61,220 nucleotides of DNA, taken from contig CANQBG010000006.1 in the NCBI GenBank assembly GCA_947588985.1, positions 1 to 61,220 of the forward strand. The letters run 5' to 3'. A program made the translations under genes and the position numbers. The stretch is from an uncultured Clostridia bacterium. Lineage in GTDB: Bacteria; Bacillota; Clostridia; Christensenellales; Borkfalkiaceae. The notes beneath the pieces are model-generated. The model saw only the letters and a program-made list of their open reading frames with translations. It was not told the origin of the DNA and did no database searches. Shown piece by piece: positions 34,828 to 42,870 of this stretch. The number at the start of each line of letters is the position of its first letter. Position 1 is the stretch's first letter.

Positions 34828-35714
34828 GCCGTCACCTCGCATCCGCAGGCGAGGAGGGCCTCTTTGAGCAGTTCCCTGTGCTGCGGTTCAAGCGGCGTGA
34901 GCGGGGGACGGGGCGTTCCCGCGCGGAAGCCGAGGAGGTTCATCCCCTCCTTCACGGGGATGGGGTTGACCTCGCAGAAGCAGGCTTGCGCCAAGGGGAA
35001 GAGCTTGTCGGAGAGCTTATTCGCCATCATCATGCGACGCTCCATCGCGGACATGGTCATCTCCTTTACCGTCTTAGGCACCAAATTGGAGACGACGGAG
35101 ATGACGCCCGCGCCGCCCGCGCAGAGGATGGGAAGATTGAGCGCGTCCTCTCCGGAAAAGACGTCGAGCCTCCCACGGACGCGCCGCAAGACGTCGAGCA
35201 CCTGCACCATATTGCCGCTCGCCTCCTTGATCCCCGCCAGATTCTCGATCTCCGCGAGCGCCTCCGCCGTCTCGGGCAGGAGGTTGACCCCGGTGCGGGA
35301 GGGGACGTTGTAGGCGATCACGGGGATGCGCACGGCCCCCGCCACGGTGCGATAGTAGGCGATGAGCCCGCTCTGCGTGCACTTGTTATAATAGGGGGTC
35401 ACGGCGAGAACGCCGTCCGCCCCGAGCGCCTCCGCACGGGTGGCCATTTTTACGGCTTTTTGGGGATCGTTGCTCCCCGCCCCGACGATGATCTTGAGGC
35501 GTCCCGCGGCCGCTTCCACCGCACACTCAATGGTTTTCTCACGCTCCGATTCGGACATGGTAGCGGGCTCGCCCGTCGTACCGAGGACGACGAGCGCATC
35601 CGTTCCTCCCGCGATCTGATATTCGATCATCGCGCGGAAGCTCTCTAAATCGACGCCCGTCTCGGTGAACGGGGTGATCATCGCCGTGGCGACGCCCTTC
35701 AAAAATCCTGTCAT
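34824..35714 (-). CDS. dapA: 4-hydroxy-tetrahydrodipicolinate synthase
   Basis: The 296-residue TIM-barrel aldolase joins aspartate semialdehyde and pyruvate. It shows GTTGEPATM (active site entry), the Tyr motif VIAYNVPSRTG with catalytic Tyr, and the Schiff-base Lys in LAGIKEASGN. TPYYNKCTQSGL is also conserved. Length is normal. It follows asd by 42 bases and is coupled to dapB. Expression is governed by the lysine riboswitch upstream of asd. Confidence 0.97.
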   Translation of the reverse strand: MTGFLKGVATAMITPFTETGVDLESFRAMIEYQIAGGTDALVVLGTTGEPATMSESEREKTIECAVEAAAGRLKIIVGAGSNDPQKAVKMATRAEALGADGVLAVTPYYNKCTQSGLIAYYRTVAGAVRIPVIAYNVPSRTGVNLLPETAEALAEIENLAGIKEASGNMVQVLDVLRRVRGRLDVFSGEDALNLPILCAGGAGVISVVSNLVPKTVKEMTMSAMERRMMMANKLSDKLFPLAQACFCEVNPIPVKEGMNLLGFRAGTPRPPLTPLEPQHRELLKEALLACGCEVTA

Positions 35715-35756
35715 ATGATCCCTCCGAAATGAATTTTTTGGAAAACGGCCGGCCCC

Positions 35757-36833
35757 TCAATCGAGGTAGCCCTTGGCCGCAAGCAGTTCCGCGAGCAGCA
35801 CCGCGCCCCCGGCCGCGCCCCGCAGGGTATTGTGCGAACAGCCGATGAACTTCCAATCGAACACGCTGTCCTCGCGCAGTCTCCCCGCCGCCACGGCCAT
35901 GCCGCCCTCCGTGAGCCTGTCGAGCTTGGGCTGCGGACGGTCGGCCTCTTCGCGGTAATGGATGAATTTTTTGGGCGCGGAGGGGAGGCCGAGCCGCTGC
36001 GGTTCGCCCGCAAAGCTCTCCCATGCCGCAAGGATCTCCTCGCGCGTGGGTTTTTTGGTAAATTTTACCGAGACGGCCGCCGTATGACCGTCGCTGACGG
36101 GCACGCGCAGGCACTGCGCCGAGATGCGCGGCGCGGCGGCGTTTTGAATGACGCCGCCCGTGCACGTCCCCCAGAGTTTCAGGGGTTCGCACTCGCTCTT
36201 TTCCTCCTCGCCGGCGATGTAGGGGAGGACGTTATCTATGATCTCGGGCATGGTCGCGAAGGTCTTTCCCGCGCCCGAGATGGCCTGATAGGTGCACACG
36301 GAGACGGCTTCGAGCCCGAAGGCGCGCAGGGGGTGGAGAAGGGGGACGTAGCTCTGCAGGGAGCAGTTGCTCTTCACCGCGAGAAAGCCCCGCTTCGTCC
36401 CGAGCCGCTTTCTTTGCGCGGGGATGACGGCGAGATGTTCGGGATTGATCTCGGGGATGACCATGGGCACGTCGGGTGTTCCGCGGTGGGCGGACGTGTT
36501 GGAGACGACGGGCAGTTCGCATTTCGCATAGGCCTCCTCGAGCGCGATGAGCTCCGCCTTGGGCATGTTGACGGCGAAAAAGACGACGTCGGTATCCCCC
36601 GCGATCGCGCGGGGATCGGCCGCGTCGCACACGGGCATGCGGCGCACGCATTCCGGGATGGGGCTCTCAAGGGCCCAACGGCCGGAAACTGCCTCCTCAT
36701 AGGGTTTTCCCGCGCTCCGGCTACTCGCGAGCAGATGGGTGAGGGTGAAGAAGGGATGTTCGGCAAGCAGAGTAACAAACCGCTGCCCAACCATACCCGT
36801 TGCGCCGACGACGGCGGCACGATAGCATTTCAT
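35757..36833 (-). CDS. asd: Aspartate-semialdehyde dehydrogenase
   Basis: The 358-residue enzyme makes aspartate semialdehyde for lysine, methionine and threonine. It has VVGATGMVGQRFV (nucleotide-binding), and SNCSLQSYV with the catalytic Cys near residue 155, plus the C-terminal half with SDGHTAAVSVKF. LLASSRSAGKPYEEAV and the C-terminal LDRLTEGGMAV resemble the archaeal/fungal-type branch rather than the Bacillus type. It is the first gene after the riboswitch, with GGAGGA before the ATG. Confidence 0.95.
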   Translation of the reverse strand: MKCYRAAVVGATGMVGQRFVTLLAEHPFFTLTHLLASSRSAGKPYEEAVSGRWALESPIPECVRRMPVCDAADPRAIAGDTDVVFFAVNMPKAELIALEEAYAKCELPVVSNTSAHRGTPDVPMVIPEINPEHLAVIPAQRKRLGTKRGFLAVKSNCSLQSYVPLLHPLRAFGLEAVSVCTYQAISGAGKTFATMPEIIDNVLPYIAGEEEKSECEPLKLWGTCTGGVIQNAAAPRISAQCLRVPVSDGHTAAVSVKFTKKPTREEILAAWESFAGEPQRLGLPSAPKKFIHYREEADRPQPKLDRLTEGGMAVAAGRLREDSVFDWKFIGCSHNTLRGAAGGAVLLAELLAAKGYLD

Positions 36834-36847
36834 AGGATCCTCCTCCG

Positions 36848-36882
36848 AAAAAGAAAAGCGGGACGCGCCGCCCCGCCGCTTC
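36848..36882 (-). terminator. Riboswitch-controlled terminator
   Basis: On the minus strand a GC-rich stem (AGCGGCGGGG ... CCCGCT) is followed by TTTTCTTTTT, 15 bases before the asd start. It is the expression platform of the L-box. Confidence 0.8.
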
Positions 36883-36899
36883 TCATCATCGGAAACATC

Positions 36900-37066
36900 G
36901 GAAAAAGCGCTTCACAGGTGCTGTGACAGAACGCGGAGTATTGACTTCGCATCCCAACGCACGGCCGGGCCTCCGTACATTTCGGCGGCGACGCCCTTTC
37001 CCCTGCGCTCCGTGGGATCGCCCATCCCTCCCGCAGGCTACTCTTGCTCGGCCGCTCCTCTTTTTC
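36900..37066 (-). promoter_or_regulatory. Lysine riboswitch (L-box)
   Basis: Reading the minus strand, the leader contains AGAGGAGCGGC, AAGAGTAGCC, GGGAGGG, GGGGAAAGGGCG, CGCCGCCGAAA, GGAGGCCCGGCC, GTTGGGATG and CTGTCACAG in the order expected for the lysine aptamer with its five-helix junction. A terminator follows. Lysine binding should stop transcription of asd-dapA-dapB, giving end-product control. Confidence 0.88.
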
Positions 37067-37072
37067 ACGATA

Positions 37073-37101
37073 ATTTTATCATAGCGCGTGGGAAAAGTCA
37101 A
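37073..37101 (-). promoter_or_regulatory. Promoter of asd-dapA-dapB
   Basis: Minus strand TTGACT (37101-37096), 17 bases, TAAAAT (37078-37073); transcription would start just before the L-box. Confidence 0.78.
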
Positions 37102-37120
37102 AGAATTTACCTGATTTTCA

Positions 37121-37149
37121 TTGAAATTTTTCCCGAAACATGGTATAAT
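37121..37149 (+). promoter_or_regulatory. Promoter of the YesL-like gene
   Basis: TTGAAA (37121-37126), 17 bases, TATAAT (37144-37149). The -10 region includes ACATGGTAT, close to the dispersed GACATGGTAT motif. Confidence 0.78.
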
Positions 37150-37201
37150 GGGAAAAGTGATTGTCCGCAGTCGCGGCAGTGAATGAATTCGGAGTGAAAA
37201 A

Positions 37202-38521
37202 ATGTCGGAAAGAGAACATAAAGGGCTGGTGGCCCGTTGGCTGGAAGGAAAGGAACGGGATGAGGATTATGCGCGCAGCACCCTCCCCACAAACCGTTGG
37301 AGCTTATTCTGGGACATTCTGAAGGGCCGCTTCGGGAGACTGATGCTCGTCAATCTCCTCATGCTGCTCACCTTCTTGCCGCTCATCGCGCTCATCGTGT
37401 TCCGCTACCTTTGGTCGGTCTCGCAGAGCGTGATGGGGCCGTTCAGCGCCGGTCTCACCGTCAATCCCATGTGGATCCCCAATATCGACGGAACGGCGGA
37501 ATACATGGTATTCCAATACGATCTCATCTTCTTTGCGCTCATCCTTCCCTGCCTCGCCGTCGCGGCCGTGGGCGTCTCGGGCGGAGCTTACATCATCCGA
37601 AACCTCATTTGGACGGAGGGCATCTTCGTCGCGAACGACTTCGTCCGCGGCATCCGCCGCAACTATTGGAACGTCTTGGAGGCTCTCCTCATCTTCGGCG
37701 TCGTCCTGTGGGTAGCCCGCACGATGGGCAATCTTGCCGACTTCTATGTGGCGATCGGCTCCGATCTGCAGGGGTGGATGATCGCCTCCAAGGTCATCGG
37801 CTACTTCATCGTGGCGCTCGCGATCCTCATCTGCCTGTGGATGGTCTCCCTCGGGATCAACTATACGCAGGGCCCGTGGGCGCTCTTCCGCAACGCGCTC
37901 GTCATGACGTTCGGCACCTTCCCGCAGACAATTTTCTTCGCCGCGCTCGCCGCGATCCCCGTCTTGCTCGCCCTGCTCGGCGGAGGATTTTTGGCCGCGC
38001 TCGGCATCATCATCCTGCTCCTCTTCGGCTTCTCATATGCCTTCCTCGTGTGGATGGACTATAGCCAGTGGGCATTCGATCGGTTCGTCAATCCCAATAT
38101 CGGCGTCGCCGTGGGGCGGGGCCTCTATAATAAGGAAAAGGGCAAGCAGCAGGGCAAGTCGGCGGAGCCCTCGGAGGACGAGAGCGCCGCTATGCGCGAG
38201 TATCGCCGGATGATCGTGGCGCAGGGCAAATCCACCCTCGTCTCCCGTCCCATCAAGCCCATCGACGACGACGTCGAACTCTACCAGCTCCCCGAGTCCT
38301 TCTCCCGTGAGGACCTTCAGAAACTCCGCGAGAGCAAGCAGTTCATGGAGGACGACGTGAAGGCCTACGAGGAGGCGCATAAAAACGACCCCGAATTCGT
38401 GGAATACAACAAGCAGTTCGAGGAACGCGAGCGCGCCCTCGAATCGGAGGAGAAGGGCGGCAAGAACAAGAAAAAGAAGCCGCCCAAGCCCCCCAAGATG
38501 CTCACGAAGAAGGATCGGTGA
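37202..38521 (+). CDS. YesL-like (DUF624) multi-pass membrane protein with charged tail
   Basis: The 439-residue protein has about six hydrophobic segments in residues 45-300 with the DUF624/YesL-like pattern (NRWSLFWDILKGRFGRLMLVN at the start of the domain). After about residue 315 the tail is cytoplasmic, highly charged and coiled (REDLQKLRESKQFMEDDVKAYEEAHK), ending in a very basic KKKKPPKPPKMLTKKDR-like stretch. Function is unknown. The basic tail suggests nucleic acid, membrane or ribosome contact. Its stop overlaps the methyltransferase start. Confidence 0.7.
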   Translation: MSEREHKGLVARWLEGKERDEDYARSTLPTNRWSLFWDILKGRFGRLMLVNLLMLLTFLPLIALIVFRYLWSVSQSVMGPFSAGLTVNPMWIPNIDGTAEYMVFQYDLIFFALILPCLAVAAVGVSGGAYIIRNLIWTEGIFVANDFVRGIRRNYWNVLEALLIFGVVLWVARTMGNLADFYVAIGSDLQGWMIASKVIGYFIVALAILICLWMVSLGINYTQGPWALFRNALVMTFGTFPQTIFFAALAAIPVLLALLGGGFLAALGIIILLLFGFSYAFLVWMDYSQWAFDRFVNPNIGVAVGRGLYNKEKGKQQGKSAEPSEDESAAMREYRRMIVAQGKSTLVSRPIKPIDDDVELYQLPESFSREDLQKLRESKQFMEDDVKAYEEAHKNDPEFVEYNKQFEERERALESEEKGGKNKKKKPPKPPKMLTKKDR

Positions 38522-39258
38522 TGCGCGCCATGCCGGCCTACGATGCGCTTGCGGAATGGTTTGAAGTTTTGAACGACGACTGCGACTACCCCGCGTGGTC
38601 GCAGTATTTTATGCGCGGGCTCCGTCGCTTCGGCGCGGGGGGAAGGGGGCTCGAACTCGGGTGCGGCAGCGGGGCATTTTCCCGTATCCTCACCAAAAAC
38701 GGCTATACCATGTCCGCGGGGGACCTCTCCGAAGCCATGCTCTCCAAGGGGATCCGCCTTGCGCGGGAGGAGGGGTGCGGGATCGAATTTCTCCGCCTCG
38801 ACGCGCGCAATTTCAAGGTGCTTTCGCCCTTCGATTTTCTGCTCGCGCCCAATGATTGCTATAACTATGTCGCGCCCGAGGCCCTCGGAAAGGCCTTCCG
38901 TGCCGCCCATGCGGCCATACGGCGCGGCGGGATCTTCTGGTTCGACGTGAGCTCCCCGCGCAAACTTCGCGAGAAGGTTGCAAATACTGTGATGGCAGAC
39001 GATCGGGAGGAGGTGACGTATCTCTCCTTCAATCGGTTGGCGGGGCAGGCCGTCGAGATGGACGTCACGCTGTTTATCCGGGGTGCGGACGGGCGGTTCG
39101 ACCGCTTCGACGAACTCCATATCCAATATATTCATGAGGAGGAGGCCGTGCTCGCCGCCCTGCAGGCCGCGGGGTTCGAAGTCCTCTCCGTCGAGGGGCA
39201 CCTCGGGGAGGAGAAGGCTTCGAGCGACAGGCTCAACTTCATATGCCGAAGAATGTGA
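38521..39258 (+). CDS. Class I SAM-dependent methyltransferase
   Basis: The 245-residue protein has motif I LELGCGSGAFS (about 42-52), the acidic residue in SAGDLSEAML, and LLAPNDCYNYV as motif IV-like. The fold is that of small-molecule/tRNA cmo-like methyltransferases; the substrate is not evident. Its first codon overlaps the upstream stop (TGATG). Its end overlaps the hslO start by 16 bases, so the YesL-like, methyltransferase, hslO and TPR genes form one tight operon. Confidence 0.9.
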   Translation: MRAMPAYDALAEWFEVLNDDCDYPAWSQYFMRGLRRFGAGGRGLELGCGSGAFSRILTKNGYTMSAGDLSEAMLSKGIRLAREEGCGIEFLRLDARNFKVLSPFDFLLAPNDCYNYVAPEALGKAFRAAHAAIRRGGIFWFDVSSPRKLREKVANTVMADDREEVTYLSFNRLAGQAVEMDVTLFIRGADGRFDRFDELHIQYIHEEEAVLAALQAAGFEVLSVEGHLGEEKASSDRLNFICRRM

Positions 39259-40118
39259 TCTACAAAACGTTGATCCGCGGCGGGAGCGTCTCCCTCGCCG
39301 TCCTCGATACCACCGCGCTCGTCAACGAGGCGATTTTGCGCCATGCGCTCACGCCCGTCGCGGCCGCGGCCCTCGGCCGCACCATGACGGCCACCGCGTA
39401 TCTTTGCAGTTGGCTCAAAGACGAGAAGAGCTCGCTCTCCGTGACGATCCGCGGAGACGGCGTCGGCGGGAAGATCTGCGTCGCCGGAGACGGCGCGCTG
39501 TGCCTCCGCGGCTTTGCGGAGCACCCCGATGCCGACCTTCCTCCCCGCCCCGATGGCAAGCTCGATGTGGGCCGCTTCACGGGCATGGGTACCATGACCG
39601 TCATCCGGGACGATGGCGACGGCATTCCCTTCGTGGGGACGAGCGAGCTCGTCTCGGGCGAGATCGCGGAGGATTTTTCTGCATACTTTTTACGGAGCGA
39701 ACAGCGCCCCACGGCCTTTGCGCTCGGGGTGAAGATCGGCACGGACGGCAAATGTATCGCCGCCGGCGGGCTCATTTTGCAGCCCCTTCCGGGTGCGGAC
39801 GAGGAGACGTTCGACTTTGTCGAACGCGAAGCCGCCAAATATTCCAACCTCTCCACTCTGCTCGAGGAGCGGGGCGCGGCGGGGCTGCTTTCGGACTATG
39901 CCGAGCCCTCCGCCTGCGATGCGCGGGAGATCTTCTTCCGCTGTCATTGCTCGCGGGAGCGGGTCGCAGACGTCATCCGTTCCCTCGGCCTAAAGGAGGC
40001 GCGGGCGATCGTGCGGGACGAAGGGCGCATCTCGGTCTATTGTCACTACTGCAACACCACATATGATTTCAACGGCGAGGAGGCGGAAGCCCTCTTTGCA
40101 GACGGCGGAGAAACATGA
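39243..40118 (+). CDS. hslO: Hsp33 redox-regulated chaperone
   Basis: The 291-residue cytosolic holdase is activated by oxidation. It has the N-terminal domain with GRTMTATAYL and GDGVGGKICVAGDG, FTGMGTMTVI, and the C-terminal zinc centre with CHC (FRCHCSRERV) and CHYC (VYCHYCNTTYDF), i.e. all four zinc-binding cysteines in the family's CXC...CXXC spacing. Gene end overlaps the next start by ATGA. Confidence 0.97.
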   Translation: MPKNVIYKTLIRGGSVSLAVLDTTALVNEAILRHALTPVAAAALGRTMTATAYLCSWLKDEKSSLSVTIRGDGVGGKICVAGDGALCLRGFAEHPDADLPPRPDGKLDVGRFTGMGTMTVIRDDGDGIPFVGTSELVSGEIAEDFSAYFLRSEQRPTAFALGVKIGTDGKCIAAGGLILQPLPGADEETFDFVEREAAKYSNLSTLLEERGAAGLLSDYAEPSACDAREIFFRCHCSRERVADVIRSLGLKEARAIVRDEGRISVYCHYCNTTYDFNGEEAEALFADGGET

Positions 40119-41755
40119 ACGGCGGAGATATCAAGCTGACTTTTGACGATGATTTCCTCCTCGACAGCGCGCAGAAGCGCTATGAAGAGGGGGATTATTT
40201 CGGCGCGCTCCGCATTCTCAACAAGCGGGAGTTCCGCAACGCGCCGCTGGCCGACGCCTATGAGCTCTATGCCGAGATCTACGATGCGCTCGGGCTCTGG
40301 CAGGGGTGCGTGGACGCGTGGTTCCGCTTCCTCGATACCTGCGCCCGCGAGGAGTTTTACGAGGGCTTCGAAGGACTCGCGGCCGCCTACCTCAACATGG
40401 GGAACGAGCTGAGGTCCACCTTCTATTATGGCCTCGCGCTCACCTTCAACGAGGACGCCCCCGAGCTCCCCGAGGAGACCCCTTCGCGCCCCGCCCTGCA
40501 CCTCGTGCACGACGCGGACGAGGCGGAGACGAGCCCCGAGATGCTTGCCGAGGGCCTCGCGCTTCTGAAGGCGGGCCAGCTTGAGGAGGCGCGCGACGTC
40601 TTTTCGGACATCCCCGAAAGGAGCACGGATTATCCCTCGGGCGCCGGCCTTGCCGCCATGTGCTCGCTCATGCTCGGGGAGGAAGAGGAGGCCGAATGCA
40701 CCTCCCTCCGCCTCATGGAGCAGTATCCCGAAAACGTGCAGGTCCTCACCACCTATTGCGCCGTCCTCGGCGCCACCGACAAGAAGGAGGAAGCCCGCCG
40801 CGTCGCCAAAAAGCTCTATGAGCTCCCCGCGACGGCCACGGACGACCTCTACCGCGTCGCCACGGCGCTCTGCGAAACGGGCCTCGACGCGGAGGCGAAA
40901 GAACGCCTCGAGGACCTCATGAAGGCGCTCCCTTATGATGAGAACGTCTTGTGGTTTCACGCCGTTGCGGCATACCATGTCCGAGATATCGACGCAGCAA
41001 TTCAGTCTCTTGAAACATTGACGACCCTTCGGCCGCGCAAGGCCGTGGCGAAATGGTACCTCGCCCGCCTGCGGGAGGCCAAGGAGACGGGGGAGCCCGT
41101 GCCGCTCACCTATTACTACCGTCTGCCCGAGGAGCAGTATCGCGTGCTCGCCTCCGAGCTGTTGGAATACAGCCGCACGAACACGGCGCCCGGCCCGCCG
41201 GAGGAGCGCGATACCTTTTCCGATAACTTCCGCCTCGCCTTCGATGAGATGGAGGGGCACGATGAGAAGCTCCAGCTGCTTGCCGCCAAGGTGGCTCTCC
41301 ATGCGCGTGCCGACGCCCTCATCCGCGAGGTTCTGCTCGATAGCGAGGGCAACGACATCGTCAAACTCTCCATTCTGCACGATCTCGTCTGCCGCAACGA
41401 GGAGGAGTCGTATGGCGTCGTCCTCTGCGATCTCTACCGGGAGATGTTTCTGTGCCGACTGGATATCGGGGAGCGCGGGAGCGAGCAGTTCCTCACGGCC
41501 TTTGCCGACGTCTATGCCAAATTCGCCATCTTCGGGGAGTCGAACGCCGAGAAGCTCTGTTCGGCCGCCGAGGACCTCTATGATACGGTCGCGCGGTACG
41601 GGGCGTGGGAATGCTTTGCGCGTCGCTCCGAGATCGCCGCCGTGATCTACAGGGAGGCGCGCCTCAAGCACGGCGTGCGTTCCTTAAAAGAAATTTGTGA
41701 ACTGTTCGGCGCGGACGAGCGGATCACACAGCAGATCTTAAATTTGATGATGTGA
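40115..41755 (+). CDS. TPR-repeat protein
   Basis: The 546-residue protein begins with a TPR-like pair (LLDSAQKRYEEGDYFGALRIL, residues 14-34) and has more degenerate helical repeats (LLKAGQLEEARDVFSDIPE near 150; ENVQVLTTYCAVLGATDKKEEARRVAKKLYEL near 210; DAAIQSLETLTTLRP near 290). The C-terminal third is acidic and helical. It probably serves as a scaffold; no partner is known. It is coupled to hslO and followed 7 bases later by another repeat protein. Confidence 0.75.
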   Translation: MNGGDIKLTFDDDFLLDSAQKRYEEGDYFGALRILNKREFRNAPLADAYELYAEIYDALGLWQGCVDAWFRFLDTCAREEFYEGFEGLAAAYLNMGNELRSTFYYGLALTFNEDAPELPEETPSRPALHLVHDADEAETSPEMLAEGLALLKAGQLEEARDVFSDIPERSTDYPSGAGLAAMCSLMLGEEEEAECTSLRLMEQYPENVQVLTTYCAVLGATDKKEEARRVAKKLYELPATATDDLYRVATALCETGLDAEAKERLEDLMKALPYDENVLWFHAVAAYHVRDIDAAIQSLETLTTLRPRKAVAKWYLARLREAKETGEPVPLTYYYRLPEEQYRVLASELLEYSRTNTAPGPPEERDTFSDNFRLAFDEMEGHDEKLQLLAAKVALHARADALIREVLLDSEGNDIVKLSILHDLVCRNEEESYGVVLCDLYREMFLCRLDIGERGSEQFLTAFADVYAKFAIFGESNAEKLCSAAEDLYDTVARYGAWECFARRSEIAAVIYREARLKHGVRSLKEICELFGADERITQQILNLMM

Positions 41756-41762
41756 GGGGAAG

Positions 41763-42605
41763 ATGAAACAACTCATTGATTTCGACGGCCTCTTCGATGA
41801 GAAATTGGCCGAATATATGCAGCTGAATCAGGGGAAATATACGGAAAAACAGTGGGAGAGCATCATCCCCAAGCTCTACCGCAAATTCGGGGATACCTTC
41901 ATCCCCAAGGCGGGCAACACGCCCAAGGGGTACTATGCCGCGATGTCCGGCGAGGAACTCGTGGAGACCCTCGTCCGCCACGTCAAGGAGGGGGTGCCCG
42001 TCTCCGACTTCCTCTGCGGCGAGTTGGAGGCGCGCCGGCCCTCTTCCTTGGTGACGTTGCTCTCGCAGGACGATCCCGAGCTCCTCACGCTCGCCGTCAA
42101 CCTCTTGGGCGACGATCCGCGCGCGTTCGACGGCTATTTCGCCCTTCTCGGGCGGGAGGAGACCGATGAAAACGTGGTGGAGGCCGTCTGCGAACAGCTC
42201 AAAATGGGGGCGGACGCGGCCAAGGACCGCGCGCTCGCGTGCTACGAGCGGGGCGTGCGCCCCGAGCTCATGCTCGAGATCCTCTCTCGCGTGAAATCGC
42301 GCGACGAGCATGTATTCGAGATCTTGCTCACGGCCTTCCGCACGGCGGGGGACGAGGAACTTCCCATGCGGGCGAGCTATCTCGCGGCCTACGGCGACGC
42401 GCGCGCCCTGCCCGTATTGCTCGAATTCATCGATCGCGACGACATCAACTTCCTCGAGTTCCGTGAACTCAAATACGCCATCGAGGCCTTGGGCGGGGAG
42501 TATACCCGTCCGCGCGACTTCTCGGAGGATCCCTATTTTCAGGAGCTCCTCTCCCAGCAGCAAGACGCCGTCGATCTCATGTCCCCCAAAAAATCCGACG
42601 CCTGA
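41763..42605 (+). CDS. Helical (HEAT-like) repeat protein of unknown function
   Basis: The 280-residue protein opens MKQLIDFDGLFDEKLAEYM and contains helical repeat-like segments (SLVTLLSQDDPELLTLAVNLL, DENVVEAVCEQLKMG, MRASYLAAYGDARALPVLLEFI). The C-terminus is acidic. It is a frequent neighbour of TPR proteins in Clostridia in my recollection but I cannot name the family. It is the last gene of the operon, before tandem REP-like repeats. Confidence 0.7.
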   Translation: MKQLIDFDGLFDEKLAEYMQLNQGKYTEKQWESIIPKLYRKFGDTFIPKAGNTPKGYYAAMSGEELVETLVRHVKEGVPVSDFLCGELEARRPSSLVTLLSQDDPELLTLAVNLLGDDPRAFDGYFALLGREETDENVVEAVCEQLKMGADAAKDRALACYERGVRPELMLEILSRVKSRDEHVFEILLTAFRTAGDEELPMRASYLAAYGDARALPVLLEFIDRDDINFLEFRELKYAIEALGGEYTRPRDFSEDPYFQELLSQQQDAVDLMSPKKSDA

Positions 42606-42613
42606 TCGCCCCC

Positions 42614-42767
42614 CCTCATTCCGAGGGCGTGCCGTTCCTCCTCATTCCGAGGGCGCAGCCCGAGTGAATCTTCCCCAATCCTCCACGGCACCGAGGCCCG
42701 AATCCCACTCCCTCATTCCGAGGGCGTGCCGTTCCTCCTCATTCCGAGGGCGTAGCCCGAGTGAATC
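42614..42767. repeat. Tandem REP-like repeat (two 57-bp units)
   Basis: Units at 42614-42670 and 42711-42767 match at 56 of 57 bases, 97 apart. Each unit holds two copies of CTCATTCCGAGGGCG; the second is followed by AGCCCGAGTGAATC, so GGGC/GCCC and ATTC...GAAT pairing is possible. The sequence resembles the TCATTCCGAGCG...GAATC family of dispersed intergenic palindromes known from many bacteria. Confidence 0.85.
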
Positions 42768-42793
42768 CGGGGAAGTCCGCATAGGTAGAATCC

Positions 42794-42820
42794 AAAAGCC
42801 GCTTCGGGCGGCTTTTGTCA
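42794..42820 (+). terminator. Intrinsic terminator before spoIVA
   Basis: AAAAGCCGC / GCGGCTTTT with a TTCGG loop, followed by GTCATATTTT. It ends the upstream operon and, by its A-rich left arm, can act in both directions. Confidence 0.8.
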
Positions 42821-42870
42821 TATTTTCCTCCCTGCGGACATAAGGTAACGTAGCAAGCATGGAGGCGGTT

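Noticed and set aside
36886-37101. Small protein-coding gene on the minus strand upstream of asd
   Set aside because: The bases match the lysine aptamer in order, so the open frame is incidental.
42606-42790. CRISPR array from the repeated CTCATTCCGAGGGCG
   Set aside because: Repeats are in two tandem 57-bp units, spacing is irregular, spacers are themselves near-identical and no cas genes are near. REP-like repeats fit better.
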